Numbered from the stretch's first letter, positions 34,333 to 48,156 are shown. The stretch: 64,000 nt of DNA from Crassaminicella indica (GCF_019203185.1 NZ_CP078093.1:1116001-1180000); one strand, 5' to 3'. The notes: generated by a model from the letters alone, not told the origin. Numbers and translations: made by a program.

Positions 34333-34605
34333 ATGGGAATGGGGATAGAGCTTAATATTATTTTAGCTTATGCATTTGGTTTGATTTTATTATATATACT
34401 AGGATATATATTACTGATTCCTATAAAATGGATTATAAAACTAGTTTATAATGGAATAATTGGTGGAATAATGTTATTGTTAATTAATTTGGCAGGAGGT
34501 TTTTTTGATATACATATTGCTATAAATCCTATTACAGCTTTAGTCGCAGGATTGTTAGGAGTGCCAGGGGTGGTTTTGATGATTATCCTTCAGTATATAT
34601 TATAA
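34333..34605 (+). CDS. bofA: Pro-sigma-K processing inhibitor BofA family
   Basis: About 90 residues with two or three membrane segments and the BofA C-terminal pattern FDIHIAINPITALVAGLLGVPGVVLMIILQ. In B. subtilis BofA holds the SpoIVFB protease inactive in the outer forespore membrane until sigma-K activation; many Clostridia keep bofA without the full checkpoint. The start at ATG 34333 follows GGAGGGG by four bases; the open frame extends upstream without a ribosome site. It sits just after yaaL as in other Firmicutes. Confidence 0.92.
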   Translation: MGMGIELNIILAYAFGLILLYILGYILLIPIKWIIKLVYNGIIGGIMLLLINLAGGFFDIHIAINPITALVAGLLGVPGVVLMIILQYIL

Positions 34606-34706
34606 AATAATCGGATAAGAATATTTCGGTATTTGATTTAGAAATAGGTATAAATTTATTCAAAATAATGGGTTTATATCTATTTTTTTATTGTATTCAA
34701 AGCATA

Positions 34707-34735
34707 TTGACACTAATTATTACTTCTGTTATACT
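34707..34735 (+). promoter_or_regulatory. Promoter of pyruvate:ferredoxin oxidoreductase gene
   Basis: TTGACA (34707-34712), 17 bases, TATACT (34730-34735). The start point would be near 34742, giving an unusually long leader of about 265 bases. That leader (in the 401-base gap 34606-35006) is AT-rich, with a hairpin TTCTTTC / GAAGAAA, and matches no riboswitch I know. Confidence 0.7.
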
Positions 34736-34982
34736 AAAATTTGAGAACTGTAGTAATATACAAGGGGTAATATATATCAAATGTTTGCAAGCTGTTATAA
34801 TTTTAAACCATCTATACTAGTACAGATATACAATTATACCATTGTAATACAACAGTCTTTGTGTTTTAATAGTTGTAATATTAATCAATTATTCTTTCTA
34901 TTTGAAGAAAGTAGAAAATTGAAAACAGGTAGAATTATCTAAAAAAATATAATAAAATGTAACCAGGATGATCAATCATTAA

Positions 34983-38546
<3,564 letters not shown>

Positions 38547-38549
38547 TAA

Positions 38550-38584
38550 AATAGGTGTGTAGCTTTGCTACACACCTATTTTAT
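38550..38584 (+). terminator. Terminator of nifJ
   Basis: Perfect AATAGGTGTGTAGC / GCTACACACCTATT stem with a 3-base loop, then TTATT. Confidence 0.93.
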
Positions 38585-38690
38585 TATTAGTTCGATTTAT
38601 CTATTAATAAAAAATATTTGAAAAATTTACTAAAATCTGATTTAATAAAGATGTAGACATGAATTTTAATAAACAAAAGGGGGAAGATTT

Positions 38691-39302
38691 ATGGGGATGC
38701 CATTACTTAAGGTGAAGGAAAGGAAAGAAACAAACAAAAAATATTTAAAGAAGATAAGAAAAGAAGGATTTGTTCCAGCTGTTATTTATGGACACAATAA
38801 AAAAACAAAGGAAGTACAGTTCAATAAGCAGGAACTGGATAAGACTTTAAATCATTATGGTGTTGGTTCAAGTGTACAGCTTTCTATGGGAGATGAGATT
38901 AGATTAGCAATCATAAAAGATGTTCAAAGGCATATTACAAAATTACACGTTTTACATATAGATTTACAAGAATTAGATGAAAAGGAAAAGGTAAGGGTTA
39001 AATTACCTATTTACTTAATAAATAAATCAGCTGTAGAATCTAGTACTTCTGTTATACAGCAGCAGATGACAGAACTAGAAATACAGACTCTTCCAAAATA
39101 TCTTCCACAATCAATAGAAGTTGATGTATCAACTATGAAATACGGAGAACCGTTAACAGTCAAAGATCTATGGGTTTTTAATAATGAGAATATTGAAGTA
39201 TTAAGTGACAAAGATGAAATTGTAGCACTCCTTGCTGCTAGTACGAAATTAGAGATAAAAGAAGAGGAAGATCCAGATGATTTACTAAGAAAATTATATT
39301 AG
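38691..39302 (+). CDS. 50S ribosomal protein L25, CTC form
   Basis: 203 residues. N-terminal L25 domain that binds 5S rRNA (KERKETNKKYLKKIRKEGFVPAVIYGH) and the C-terminal TL5/CTC beta domain (VRVKLPIYLINKSAVES onward), so it is the general-stress type rather than the short L25. Slightly divergent from typical CTC proteins (VPAVIYG kept; the usual GVLR is replaced by GSSVQLS), so it may be a second copy in this genome. GGGGGAAG precedes ATG 38691. Own terminator downstream; the leader has no clear promoter consensus. Confidence 0.85.
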   Translation: MGMPLLKVKERKETNKKYLKKIRKEGFVPAVIYGHNKKTKEVQFNKQELDKTLNHYGVGSSVQLSMGDEIRLAIIKDVQRHITKLHVLHIDLQELDEKEKVRVKLPIYLINKSAVESSTSVIQQQMTELEIQTLPKYLPQSIEVDVSTMKYGEPLTVKDLWVFNNENIEVLSDKDEIVALLAASTKLEIKEEEDPDDLLRKLY

Positions 39303-39345
39303 ATTATATGTGAATATATAGATAAAAATATAGGATTTATCTGTT

Positions 39346-39379
39346 AAGCTTAGGTCATGTGACTTAGGCTTTTTTTTTA
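39346..39379 (+). terminator. Terminator of L25/CTC gene
   Basis: AAGCTTAGGTCA / TGACTTAGGCTT (G-U pairs) followed by eight Ts. Confidence 0.85.
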
Positions 39380-39518
39380 TGAAATATTTATAAGCAAATT
39401 GTCACAATTTGCTGTATATTTTTAGGAGGAAGTTATAGAAGCCTATAGAATACTATAAAATAAACATTAATATAATTATTATAGAATCAAAAATTCTTAA
39501 TAAGGGATGGGATTTATA

Positions 39519-41510
39519 TTGAAGACAATAGGGGGACAAGAGGTTTATAGAGATAATCTTTTAAAGGTCCAGTATAAAAAAAACAAATATAACAGAAGAA
39601 TTTTTGTTAAAGATGTGAGTGGACCTATTTTAGCAGTAATTATTTTAGTGTTTTTTATTACACTTACAAGGTTGGAAATAAGGACACCTAATATTATGGG
39701 TATATTTGCTATATTGGTTGTGTATTCAATGCTTTCAGGGGGATTAAAGGCTGGATATATGAGCTTTGCTGTAAGTATTATTTATTTATTATATTTTTTT
39801 ATGATTACTTATAAGCGTTTTCAATTATCAAAGCATATTGAAATCCATAAAATCTATTTTACAGCACAAATCTTAAATAATATTGTATTAGTGGGGGCTA
39901 CTCTTTTAGCAGGATATTTTATTCATAAGCTTAGAACATCTTATATTGAGCTTGAAAAAAGACAGCTTCAATTACGAAATGCAGAAAATTTCTCTCATAT
40001 TATGATTCTTTATGGAAGCTTAGATGGAAAAATACTGAAGGTACCGTCTAGTTTTTGTAATTTAATGGGTTATTCTGAGGCAGAACTGCTTTCCATGAGC
40101 TTTAAAGATATTACACATCCTGATGATTTAAAAGATGTATCTATACAAAATAAACTTAAATCAATATATCATGGTGAGCATCAGACTGTTGAAATAGAAA
40201 AAAGGTACATAAGAAAGGATGGACAAATAGTTTGGGTTTATGTGAATATATCTATGGTAACGGAAGATGATGGAACCCCTCTTTATTTATTAGCGTATAT
40301 AAAGGATATTACAGAGCGAAAATGTGCAGAAGAAGCATTAAAAGAAAGTGAAGAGCGTTATAGGCTGCTTGTTGAGTATTCAACAGATGGTATTGCTATT
40401 TATCAAAAAGGAAAGATTGTTTTTGCTAATAAAGCAGCTGCAAAAATTGTAGGACTTGATGACCCAAAGGAAATGGTAGGGAAAAGTATACTAGATTATT
40501 TACCTGCTGAATTTCATGAGCAAACCTTAAAGAGAATACGAAGGGTAGAGGAAGAAAGACAAACGGCACACTTTATAGAAGAAAAGATTGTAAGAAAAGA
40601 TAACACTGTTATTGATGTAGAAAAAGTGGCAATTCCATTCTATTATAAGGGCAAAGCTGCAGTACAAGCTATTGGACGAGATGTTACTGCTCGTAAACGG
40701 GCAGAAGAAAATGAAAGGCTATTAAGAGAAGCTAGGGAATATGATAAGCTTCGAAATGAATTCTTTGCAAATATATCTCATGAGTTAAGAACCCCTCTGA
40801 ATGTAATATTAGGGACACTACAGCTCTTGGAGATATATATTGATAATAAAAGCTTAGAAAAATATGTACATATAATGAGGCAAAACTGCAATAGATTATT
40901 AAGACTTGTAAACAATCTTATTGATATTACAAAAATAGATACAGGTTTTTTTGAAATAAAACCTAAAAATATAAATATTATAAGTCTTATTGAAGAAATC
41001 ACTTTATCAGTAGCTGATTATATTGAAAATAAAGGAATTATATTTTTATTTGATACAGAGGTAGAAGAAAAAATTATAGCTTGTGATCCAGATAAAATAG
41101 AAAGAATTATTTTGAATCTTCTTTCTAATGCTATAAAGTTTACGGATGCAGGTGGGACTATTAAAGTGAGCATTTATGATGGAGAAGAAAGTATAAGGAT
41201 TAGTATAAAGGATACAGGTATAGGAATTCCAAAAGAAGAGTGTGAAAGAGTATTTGATAGATTTAGACAGGTAGATAAAACGCTTAGGAGAAATCATGAA
41301 GGAAGTGGCATAGGCTTATCTTTAGTAAAATCTTTGGTAAATTTACATAAAGGAAAAATATATGTAAAAAGCGAATATGGTATAGGTAGTGAATTTATTA
41401 TAGAGTTTCCTGTTCAAACATCACCTGAGGAAAAAAGTATGCCTGATGAACATAAGGAGTGGGGATGTATAGAAAGAATTCACATAGAGTTTTCAGATAT
41501 ATATTCATAA
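39519..41510 (+). CDS. PAS-domain sensor histidine kinase
   Basis: About 663 residues. Four N-terminal membrane segments (about 25-130, MASE-like), two PAS domains (about 150-270 and 285-400, the first ending YIKDITERK), HisKA with FFANISHELRTPLN, then HATPase with DTGIGIPKEECERVFDRF and GSGIGLSLVKS. The catalytic half closely resembles that of the Cache kinase at 6.7-8.7 kb, and both end in IEFSDIYS. The response regulator is not adjacent. I favour TTG 39519, eight bases after GGGATGGG, because ATG 39507 lies directly on that purine run with no site of its own; the ATG start would add four residues. Confidence 0.9.
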   Translation: MKTIGGQEVYRDNLLKVQYKKNKYNRRIFVKDVSGPILAVIILVFFITLTRLEIRTPNIMGIFAILVVYSMLSGGLKAGYMSFAVSIIYLLYFFMITYKRFQLSKHIEIHKIYFTAQILNNIVLVGATLLAGYFIHKLRTSYIELEKRQLQLRNAENFSHIMILYGSLDGKILKVPSSFCNLMGYSEAELLSMSFKDITHPDDLKDVSIQNKLKSIYHGEHQTVEIEKRYIRKDGQIVWVYVNISMVTEDDGTPLYLLAYIKDITERKCAEEALKESEERYRLLVEYSTDGIAIYQKGKIVFANKAAAKIVGLDDPKEMVGKSILDYLPAEFHEQTLKRIRRVEEERQTAHFIEEKIVRKDNTVIDVEKVAIPFYYKGKAAVQAIGRDVTARKRAEENERLLREAREYDKLRNEFFANISHELRTPLNVILGTLQLLEIYIDNKSLEKYVHIMRQNCNRLLRLVNNLIDITKIDTGFFEIKPKNINIISLIEEITLSVADYIENKGIIFLFDTEVEEKIIACDPDKIERIILNLLSNAIKFTDAGGTIKVSIYDGEESIRISIKDTGIGIPKEECERVFDRFRQVDKTLRRNHEGSGIGLSLVKSLVNLHKGKIYVKSEYGIGSEFIIEFPVQTSPEEKSMPDEHKEWGCIERIHIEFSDIYS

Positions 41511-41582
41511 AAGCAATAATAATAAATTTTATGATAAACTATAGTAAAAAGCTTTAGTAAAATATGAATAGGAGGTACGGCT

Positions 41583-42596
41583 GTGAATTATAAAAAGGTT
41601 TTAGAAAATGCTAAAAAAATTCCTGATTTTAGATGTAGAGTTTGTTCAGAATGCAATGGAAAGGCATGTAGAGGTGAAATTCCTGGTGTTGGAGGAAAAG
41701 GCTCGGGTTTAGGATTTATAAGAAATGTTGAAAAGCTAAAAGAAATAAAGCTAAATATGGATACTATTTATCATTCATCTAAAGTAGACTCTTCTATAGA
41801 AATGTTTGGAAAAACATTCAAGTATCCAATTTTTGCAGCTCCTATTGGTGGTTTGATTCCATGCTATGGTGAAAAATTAACAGATTATGAGTATGCAAAG
41901 GCAATTGTTAAGGGATGTAAAGAAGCCGGTACTATAGGATTTACTGGTGATGGTGTAAAGGATGAGTATTTTATGGAGCCTCTTTATGCCATTGAAGAAA
42001 ATAATAGTATAGGAATCCCTACAATAAAGCCTTGGAGTAAAAATGAAATCCTTGAAAGACTCAGAGCAGCAGAAAGCAAAAATGTACCTGCAGTAGCTAT
42101 GGATATAGATGTAGCAGGACTTTCTATATTAGCTCAAGCTGGCAAGCCTGTTAGTCCAAAGTCAGTAGAGGAATTAAAAGAGATTATTAATGCTACAAGT
42201 CTTCCATTTATTATAAAAGGTATTATGACAGTAAAAGGTGCATTAAAAGCTATGGAGGCAGGAGCGTATGGAATTGTTGTTTCAAATCATGGAGGTAGAG
42301 TATTAGATCATACACCTGCTACTGTAGAAGTACTTCCAAAGATTGTACAAGCTGTAGGAGGAAAGATGAAAATATTTATTGATGGAGGAATAAGAAGTGG
42401 ATTAGATGTTTTAAAGGTATTAGCACTAGGTGCAGATGCTGTTTTAATAGGAAGACCTTATGCTATTGCAGCTTATGGTGGTGGAGCAGAAGGTGTGAAG
42501 CTTTATACAGAAAAGGTAGGAAAAGAGTTGGTAGAAGGAATGATTATGACAGGATGTAGGAATTTGAAGGAAATTAATCAGGAGATTATTTTTTAA
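41583..42596 (+). CDS. FMN-dependent alpha-hydroxy-acid dehydrogenase-like protein
   Basis: 337 residues. A TIM-barrel of the lactate/glycolate oxidase superfamily: KTFKYPIFAAPIGG, FIIKGIMTVKGALKAMEAGA (active-site lysine), VSNHGGRVLDHTPATVEV (catalytic His and substrate Arg) and FIDGGIRSGLDVLKVLALGA-DAVLIGRP (FMN phosphate). Unlike lactate oxidases it begins with a cysteine cluster, CRVCSECNGKACRGE, seen in clostridial members and possibly binding a metal or Fe-S. In an anaerobe it should be a dehydrogenase or an isomerase-like enzyme rather than an O2-consuming oxidase. The start is GTG after AGGAGG; the c-di-GMP gene follows after 50 bases on the same strand. Confidence 0.85.
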   Translation: MNYKKVLENAKKIPDFRCRVCSECNGKACRGEIPGVGGKGSGLGFIRNVEKLKEIKLNMDTIYHSSKVDSSIEMFGKTFKYPIFAAPIGGLIPCYGEKLTDYEYAKAIVKGCKEAGTIGFTGDGVKDEYFMEPLYAIEENNSIGIPTIKPWSKNEILERLRAAESKNVPAVAMDIDVAGLSILAQAGKPVSPKSVEELKEIINATSLPFIIKGIMTVKGALKAMEAGAYGIVVSNHGGRVLDHTPATVEVLPKIVQAVGGKMKIFIDGGIRSGLDVLKVLALGADAVLIGRPYAIAAYGGGAEGVKLYTEKVGKELVEGMIMTGCRNLKEINQEIIF

Positions 42597-42646
42597 ACTG
42601 ATCATGATAAAATAAATCATTAATAGATTTATTTTGAGGAGATATT

Positions 42647-45103
42647 ATGAAGAAAAATTTTATAATTTATTTAATTTTAGCCATGGTATTTTCCAATATT
42701 CTGTTAGCTATTATGATTGATAATTATGTTGAAAATAAAATAGATCATATATTAGAAGATCAAAAACAAGACATTATTAATCAATCAAAGGAGATACTAT
42801 TTGCTTTTGATACAATGCTTTTGACTATAGATCAAGAATTGAAAGAAAAGACTGAGAGGGATATTTTAGCAATTAGTAAAGCGTTAGAGAAAAAAATAAA
42901 GAATCAGAGCAATATAACTAATGATGAAATGAAAAAGCTAGCACAAAAATTTTCCGTATCAGAAATTTATATTATTGACAAGGAAGGTACTGTTATTTAC
43001 ACATCTTTTCCTTATGATGAAAATTTTAATCTTTTTAAAATAGGAAAAGCCTTTGAAAGATTTTTAAAATCCATATATGGGCAGGGAAAGGTAAAGCATC
43101 AGAGCATTACTGTTTCTAGTAATACAGGAATATTAAACAGGTATACTTATTATAGTCCAAAGGAAAGTGATTATATTATTTCGATTTCTGTAGACATTAA
43201 AGATTATGTAAAAAAATATTATCCAAAGAAATATTATGAATTTGTGTTTTCAAGATTATTTCACTCATTTATAGAGGATAACAAATATTTAGTAGGGATT
43301 GATATATATTCTCATAATAAAGTAAATAGTTGGTCACTATTACATACAGGAAAAAAATTTGATAAAGCTCCATCGCTGATAAATAAACTGAAAAATGGAG
43401 AAAAAATTTATATTTATAAGGATGGATTGTATCACAGTTATCATGCTTTTAAATTCCACGATGCGGGTCATGATTTTACGAAAAAAGTATATATTGAGTT
43501 GGTATATGATTTTTCAGCATTAGAAAGAAACAAGAGTGATGTTTTTGCTTTTGCAATAGGGATATCTTTTCTAATTATATTGATTACATTTTTTATTACA
43601 TCCAAATTTTTTGATAAGTGTGTAATAAAAAAAGTAAATATGATAAATTATGGATTAAAGATGATTGCTGAGGGGCAGTATGATCATCGTATTGAAATAG
43701 ATTCAAAGGATGAATTCTCTGATATTGCAAAAACAATAAATGAAATGAAGGAAAATATAAGATGTAGGGAAGAGGAGCTTTTAAAAAGACGAGAGCAAAT
43801 TCATTATTTGGCTTATTATGATAGCTTGACGGGACTGCCAAATAGAGTATTATTTGAAGAGAAATTGTCTATAGCATTAGAAGATGCAAAGCTTACCCAA
43901 GGGAAGCTAGCATTGTTGTATATGGACTTAGATAATTTTAAGAAGGTCAATGATACAATTGGTCATACGTTTGGAGACCTACTCCTTAAAAATGTAGGAA
44001 GACTACTCAAAAAATATTTAGGAGAAAAATCTACTGTTACTCGTTTAGGAGGAGATGAATTTGTTGCAGTATTACCGAGGGTAGATGATTTACAGGAGCT
44101 AGTAGCAATTATAGAAAATATTATAAAATCTTTTCAAAATCCGTGGATTTTAGATGATCGTGAATTTTATATTACGGTTAGTATTGGAATTACCTTATAC
44201 CCAAGAGATGGAAAAACTCCTCATATACTTTTGAAAAATGCAGACACAGCAATGTATTCTGCTAAGAATAATGGAAAAAACAGTTATCGCTTTTATACAT
44301 CTGATCTAAATGAAAAAATGTTAGAGAAATTAGAAATGGAAAACAACTTAAGACATGCTGTTGAGCGAAATGAATTTATGGTTTACTACCAACCTAAGGT
44401 ACATATGCATACAGGACGGATTACAGGTGTAGAAGCATTGATTAGATGGAAACATCCTACAAAAGGTATGATTCCTCCGAGCCGTTTTATTCCAATAGCA
44501 GAAGAAACAAAAATGATTATACCTATTGGAGAATGGGTTTTAAGAAATGCGTGCAGGCAGATTAAATCGTGGGAAGAGCTGGGATATCCAGCTATGACCG
44601 TATCGGTTAATCTTTCTGTTATTCAGATACAGCAACCAGATTTTTTAGAAAAAATCAAGAGCATTTTAAAGGAGACAGGAATTAAGCCTTCTTGTTTAGA
44701 GCTTGAAATTACAGAAAATACTATTATGAAGGATTTTGAATTTACAAACAATATATTAAACGCTTTGAAAAAATTAGGTATTCGTATATCATTAGATGAT
44801 TTTGGGAAAGGATATTCTTCTCTAAATTATTTAAAACAATTAGAAATAGATGTTTTAAAGATTGACAAAGCCTTTGTAGATGATATTACTGAAAATGATC
44901 ATCAGCAGGCTATTGTAAAAGCTGTTATTGATATGGCACATAGCATGAATATAACGGTTGTTGCAGAAGGTGTTGAAACATGGGAGCAATTTAAATTTTT
45001 AAAAAGCTTAAATTGTGATAAGGTACAGGGATATCTTTTTAGTAAGCCTCTTCCTGTTATGGAAATGGAAGAGATGATGCGAGAAAAGAAAAAAATATGC
45101 TAA
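42647..45103 (+). CDS. Membrane GGDEF-EAL protein (c-di-GMP synthesis/turnover)
   Basis: 818 residues. TM1 at 5-25, extracytoplasmic sensor (about 30-300), TM2 near 302-322, HAMP (to about 375), GGDEF (about 385-545) with LTGLPNRVLFEEKL and RLGGDEFVAVLPR, and EAL (about 560-810) with EALIRWKHP, ELEITEN and LDDFGKGYSSLNYLKQLEID, plus the late AEGVET. Both active sites look intact, so it may make and hydrolyse c-di-GMP, with the external sensor selecting. No RxxD I-site precedes the GGDEF motif (GEKS instead). It may share a transcript with the FMN enzyme. AGGAG lies before the ATG. Confidence 0.93.
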   Translation: MKKNFIIYLILAMVFSNILLAIMIDNYVENKIDHILEDQKQDIINQSKEILFAFDTMLLTIDQELKEKTERDILAISKALEKKIKNQSNITNDEMKKLAQKFSVSEIYIIDKEGTVIYTSFPYDENFNLFKIGKAFERFLKSIYGQGKVKHQSITVSSNTGILNRYTYYSPKESDYIISISVDIKDYVKKYYPKKYYEFVFSRLFHSFIEDNKYLVGIDIYSHNKVNSWSLLHTGKKFDKAPSLINKLKNGEKIYIYKDGLYHSYHAFKFHDAGHDFTKKVYIELVYDFSALERNKSDVFAFAIGISFLIILITFFITSKFFDKCVIKKVNMINYGLKMIAEGQYDHRIEIDSKDEFSDIAKTINEMKENIRCREEELLKRREQIHYLAYYDSLTGLPNRVLFEEKLSIALEDAKLTQGKLALLYMDLDNFKKVNDTIGHTFGDLLLKNVGRLLKKYLGEKSTVTRLGGDEFVAVLPRVDDLQELVAIIENIIKSFQNPWILDDREFYITVSIGITLYPRDGKTPHILLKNADTAMYSAKNNGKNSYRFYTSDLNEKMLEKLEMENNLRHAVERNEFMVYYQPKVHMHTGRITGVEALIRWKHPTKGMIPPSRFIPIAEETKMIIPIGEWVLRNACRQIKSWEELGYPAMTVSVNLSVIQIQQPDFLEKIKSILKETGIKPSCLELEITENTIMKDFEFTNNILNALKKLGIRISLDDFGKGYSSLNYLKQLEIDVLKIDKAFVDDITENDHQQAIVKAVIDMAHSMNITVVAEGVETWEQFKFLKSLNCDKVQGYLFSKPLPVMEMEEMMREKKKIC

Positions 45104-45137
45104 AAAATACAGATAGTGAGACCTATCTGTATTTTTT
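45103..45137. terminator. Bidirectional terminator (GGDEF-EAL / ClC)
   Basis: AAAAATACAGATAG / CTATCTGTATTTTT with a 6-base loop; it ends both convergent genes. Confidence 0.92.
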
Positions 45138-46494
45138 ATGCACCTTTATTAATATCGTGAAGCTTTTCGAGGAACTTGTTTTTACTTTTAATTTTTATAC
45201 GTGGATCTTTTTGTAGTTGTCCTATTTCACAGTTGATTTCTGTATCCATTGAAGGAGATTTATTACTAACAATAATTTGACTTGGATATATACTTTTATG
45301 CCCTACCATCAAATACCCAATTACTACAGCAATAGATGCGTATGATGCTACCTCAATGCCAAATAGCTCCATTGCTATTAGAATTCCTGCAATAGGGGTA
45401 TTAGCACATGCGGCTAAGAAGGCAACCATACCTACAGCAGAGAATAGAGCAATATTTTCATTCATCAGTTGTCCCCAAGCATTACCAGCTGTTGCACCGA
45501 TATAAAATATAGGTGTTAAAATTCCTCCACTACCTCCAGAACCTAATGTAACAGAGGTTGTAAACATTTTAAGAAGAAAATCTAATCCGCCGACAGGGTG
45601 TCCTAAAACACTTTTATTGATTACATCTGTACCAAGTCCTATATAATCCTTAGTTCCTGTTAAATAAACTATGCAAACTAGTATAAGTCCACCTAGTATT
45701 CCTTTGTAAGGCTTATATATATTTATTTTGTATATGGCTTCTTCAATTATATTTAGAACACGTATAAAAAGCATTGCCAAAGATCCCATAAATGCACCAA
45801 ATAAAAGCATATTGAAAAACATTTTTATATCATTTGAAGCATTAAAAGAGATTACATAAGAAGGATGACATACCCCTAAAGCTTTATTTACGAGGCAGCT
45901 TACATAAGAAGCAATCAAAGAAGGTAAAAGAACAATATATGAAAATTTACCTACATATAAAACCTCTGCTGCAAAAACTGCTCCAGCAATAGGTGTTCCA
46001 AATACTCCTGCAAAGCCAGCACTGATACCACATATAACAAATCTTTTTCTGTCTAATGGCTCTTTTATTTTGAATAAATCTGAAAAAAAGGATGCAACTC
46101 CTGCACCGATTTGTGCACAAGGACCTTCTTTTCCTGCTGAACCACCAGATAGTAGAGTAATAAGTGTTGCAAGCAATTTGACAGGAATGACCTTGATATC
46201 AATTTTAGCACATTTTTGATGAACTGCTTCGATAACCTTTTCTGTGCCGTGTCCTTCTGCATCAGGAGCTAATTTTGTAATAAGTAAACTGCTTAAAAAG
46301 AATGCAACAGGCATCAATATGTAATAATTATTCCATTTGGTTGCATGATATTCTCCTAAATGAAGGAGCTTTAGAAAAAGACCTGTAACACTTCCTACAA
46401 CTAGACCTGCAAATATAGCTAGTGTAATCCATTTGATGGCACTGATTAATAGAACCGTTTGCTCAACAAGATCCATTTTAAGTTTCTTTTTCAT
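45136..46494 (-). CDS. ClC-family chloride channel/transporter
   Basis: About 452 residues with some ten to twelve membrane segments. Selectivity motifs: GHGTEKVIEA in place of GSGIP, GKEGPCAQIGAG with the gating glutamate, and GSGGSGGILTPIFYIG-TAGNAWG. A proton-coupled Cl- exchanger or channel is likely; the first motif is of the GHG type found in many bacterial members, so anion selectivity could differ. The start at 46494 follows GGAGGTGATAG; the frame extends to 46620 but without a site and with a non-membrane sequence. Only the short C-terminal cytosolic tail is present, no CBS domains. Confidence 0.92.
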   Translation of the reverse strand: MKKKLKMDLVEQTVLLISAIKWITLAIFAGLVVGSVTGLFLKLLHLGEYHATKWNNYYILMPVAFFLSSLLITKLAPDAEGHGTEKVIEAVHQKCAKIDIKVIPVKLLATLITLLSGGSAGKEGPCAQIGAGVASFFSDLFKIKEPLDRKRFVICGISAGFAGVFGTPIAGAVFAAEVLYVGKFSYIVLLPSLIASYVSCLVNKALGVCHPSYVISFNASNDIKMFFNMLLFGAFMGSLAMLFIRVLNIIEEAIYKINIYKPYKGILGGLILVCIVYLTGTKDYIGLGTDVINKSVLGHPVGGLDFLLKMFTTSVTLGSGGSGGILTPIFYIGATAGNAWGQLMNENIALFSAVGMVAFLAACANTPIAGILIAMELFGIEVASYASIAVVIGYLMVGHKSIYPSQIIVSNKSPSMDTEINCEIGQLQKDPRIKIKSKNKFLEKLHDINKGA

Positions 46495-46853
46495 AAAAGC
46501 TATCACCTCCGAACTTATGAAAAAAGATTTATTTAATAATATATGTTTGGATATGAAAGTAGGTGGTGGACTATTCTGTAAATATTCTGTAAATTTTTCA
46601 TAAATTATCCAATCACCCATTATATATTAATACCTCTTATGAATATTGTAAAGTGTAAAAATAGAATATATTCTTCAAAAAAATATTAAATAACTTGATT
46701 TGCTATTTTCCTCTATATTTTAGTATACTTGTATTGATTATAAAATTTTATTGAAAAGTTTTTAGCTGGACAAAATATATAATATGTATTTGAATATAAA
46801 ATGAACTTATTTTTTATGATCTTTATTCAAAATGAAAGGAATGGTTTTTAAAT

Positions 46854-48023
46854 ATGGATAAAATACATGAATTGATAGAAAAGATTTTAAAGGAAAAAGC
46901 TTTGATCTATTGTGTTTTAAGCAACATAAGAAAAAAAGACACGGAAAAGTATCATAAAGTAACTATCCGTCCTGTTATTTTGAAAGAAAAAATGGTTTAT
47001 CAGTTTACATACTATTATCAAAAGAAAGTGCTTCATGAAAATTTAAAGGAAGAAGAAATGGTTAAAAAGGTGATGCTTTTATTTGAGCAATTTAAGCAAG
47101 GACAGTTTTTTACTGACAAAGCAGATTATCAAATACTTATTAGTAAAAAGTTTAAAGTAAAAATATTAAAAAAGCCTCCTACTAAAAAACCTACCAATTT
47201 AGAGCATAATCGAAGGAAAAGGTATATATTATCTGATGATTTATCAAAGCCTTTTTTGCTTCGCTTAGGTGTTGTGAATGAAGAAGGAAAGGTACTCGCA
47301 AAGAAATACGATAAGTTTCGTCAGATTAATCGCTTTTTAGAAATGGTAGAGGATATAATGCCGCAGCTTAAAAAGAAAGATGGAAGACTCAATATTATTG
47401 ATTTTGGCTGTGGGAAATCATATTTAACCTTTGCTTTATATCATTATCTAGTGGAGTTATTCAAGCTTGATGTAAAGATTATTGGATTAGATTTAAAAGA
47501 GGATGTTATAAAGCATTGTAATGAAATTGCAAAGGATTTGGGCTATGCGGACTTAAAATTTATGATTGGAGATATTCAACATTTTACAGGGGTTGATAAA
47601 GTAGATATGGTTGTAACTCTACATGCTTGTGATACAGCAACAGATGCAGCTCTTACAAAGGCTATAGAATGGGATGCGAAAGTTATTTTATCTGTTCCTT
47701 GCTGTCAGCATGAATTGCTTGGTCAAATTCATAATGACATTATGAAGCCTATCCTAAAACATGGTATTTTAAAAGAAAGAATGTCAGCTATTGTTACAGA
47801 TAGTATAAGAGCAAATATATTAGAGATTATGGGTTACCAAACACAGATATTAGAATTTATCGATATGGAACATACTCCTAAGAATTTACTCATTAGGGCT
47901 GTAAAAGCTAATAAAGCTTCTCGTGAAGTAGTAGAGGAATATAAAAGAATGAAAGAATTTTGGGGTATTGATCCGTATTTTGAAAGAGCTTTAGGGGAAA
48001 GGTTATCTAAAAAGTTAAAGTGA
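46854..48023 (+). CDS. Class I SAM-dependent methyltransferase (PF13679-like)
   Basis: 389 residues. An N-terminal part of about 165 residues with no clear family is followed by a Rossmann methyltransferase: motif I IIDFGCGKSYLTFALYHYL, acidic motif II IIGLDLKED, motif III/IV MVVTLHACDTATDAALTKAI and a VPCCQHEL segment with two cysteines. The set HACDTATD and PCCQ is typical of the RRNAD1/METTL25-like group. Target unknown, perhaps RNA or a small molecule. AAGGAATGG lies before the ATG. It has its own promoter region and a convergent neighbour, tyrS. Confidence 0.85.
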   Translation: MDKIHELIEKILKEKALIYCVLSNIRKKDTEKYHKVTIRPVILKEKMVYQFTYYYQKKVLHENLKEEEMVKKVMLLFEQFKQGQFFTDKADYQILISKKFKVKILKKPPTKKPTNLEHNRRKRYILSDDLSKPFLLRLGVVNEEGKVLAKKYDKFRQINRFLEMVEDIMPQLKKKDGRLNIIDFGCGKSYLTFALYHYLVELFKLDVKIIGLDLKEDVIKHCNEIAKDLGYADLKFMIGDIQHFTGVDKVDMVVTLHACDTATDAALTKAIEWDAKVILSVPCCQHELLGQIHNDIMKPILKHGILKERMSAIVTDSIRANILEIMGYQTQILEFIDMEHTPKNLLIRAVKANKASREVVEEYKRMKEFWGIDPYFERALGERLSKKLK

Positions 48024-48097
48024 GTTTGTGGATATATAGGACAAATATATGATTTCATCCACAAGAATGTAATAGCAAATGGTTTTTATCCACAAGC

Positions 48098-48145
48098 AAA
48101 AAAAAGCAAGTACATCAATGGATATTGATATACTTGCTTTTTTTG
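48098..48145. terminator. Bidirectional terminator (methyltransferase / tyrS)
   Basis: AAAAAAGCAAGTA / TACTTGCTTTTTT with a loop of about 18 bases. Confidence 0.88.
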
Positions 48146-48156
48146 ATGCTGTTACT

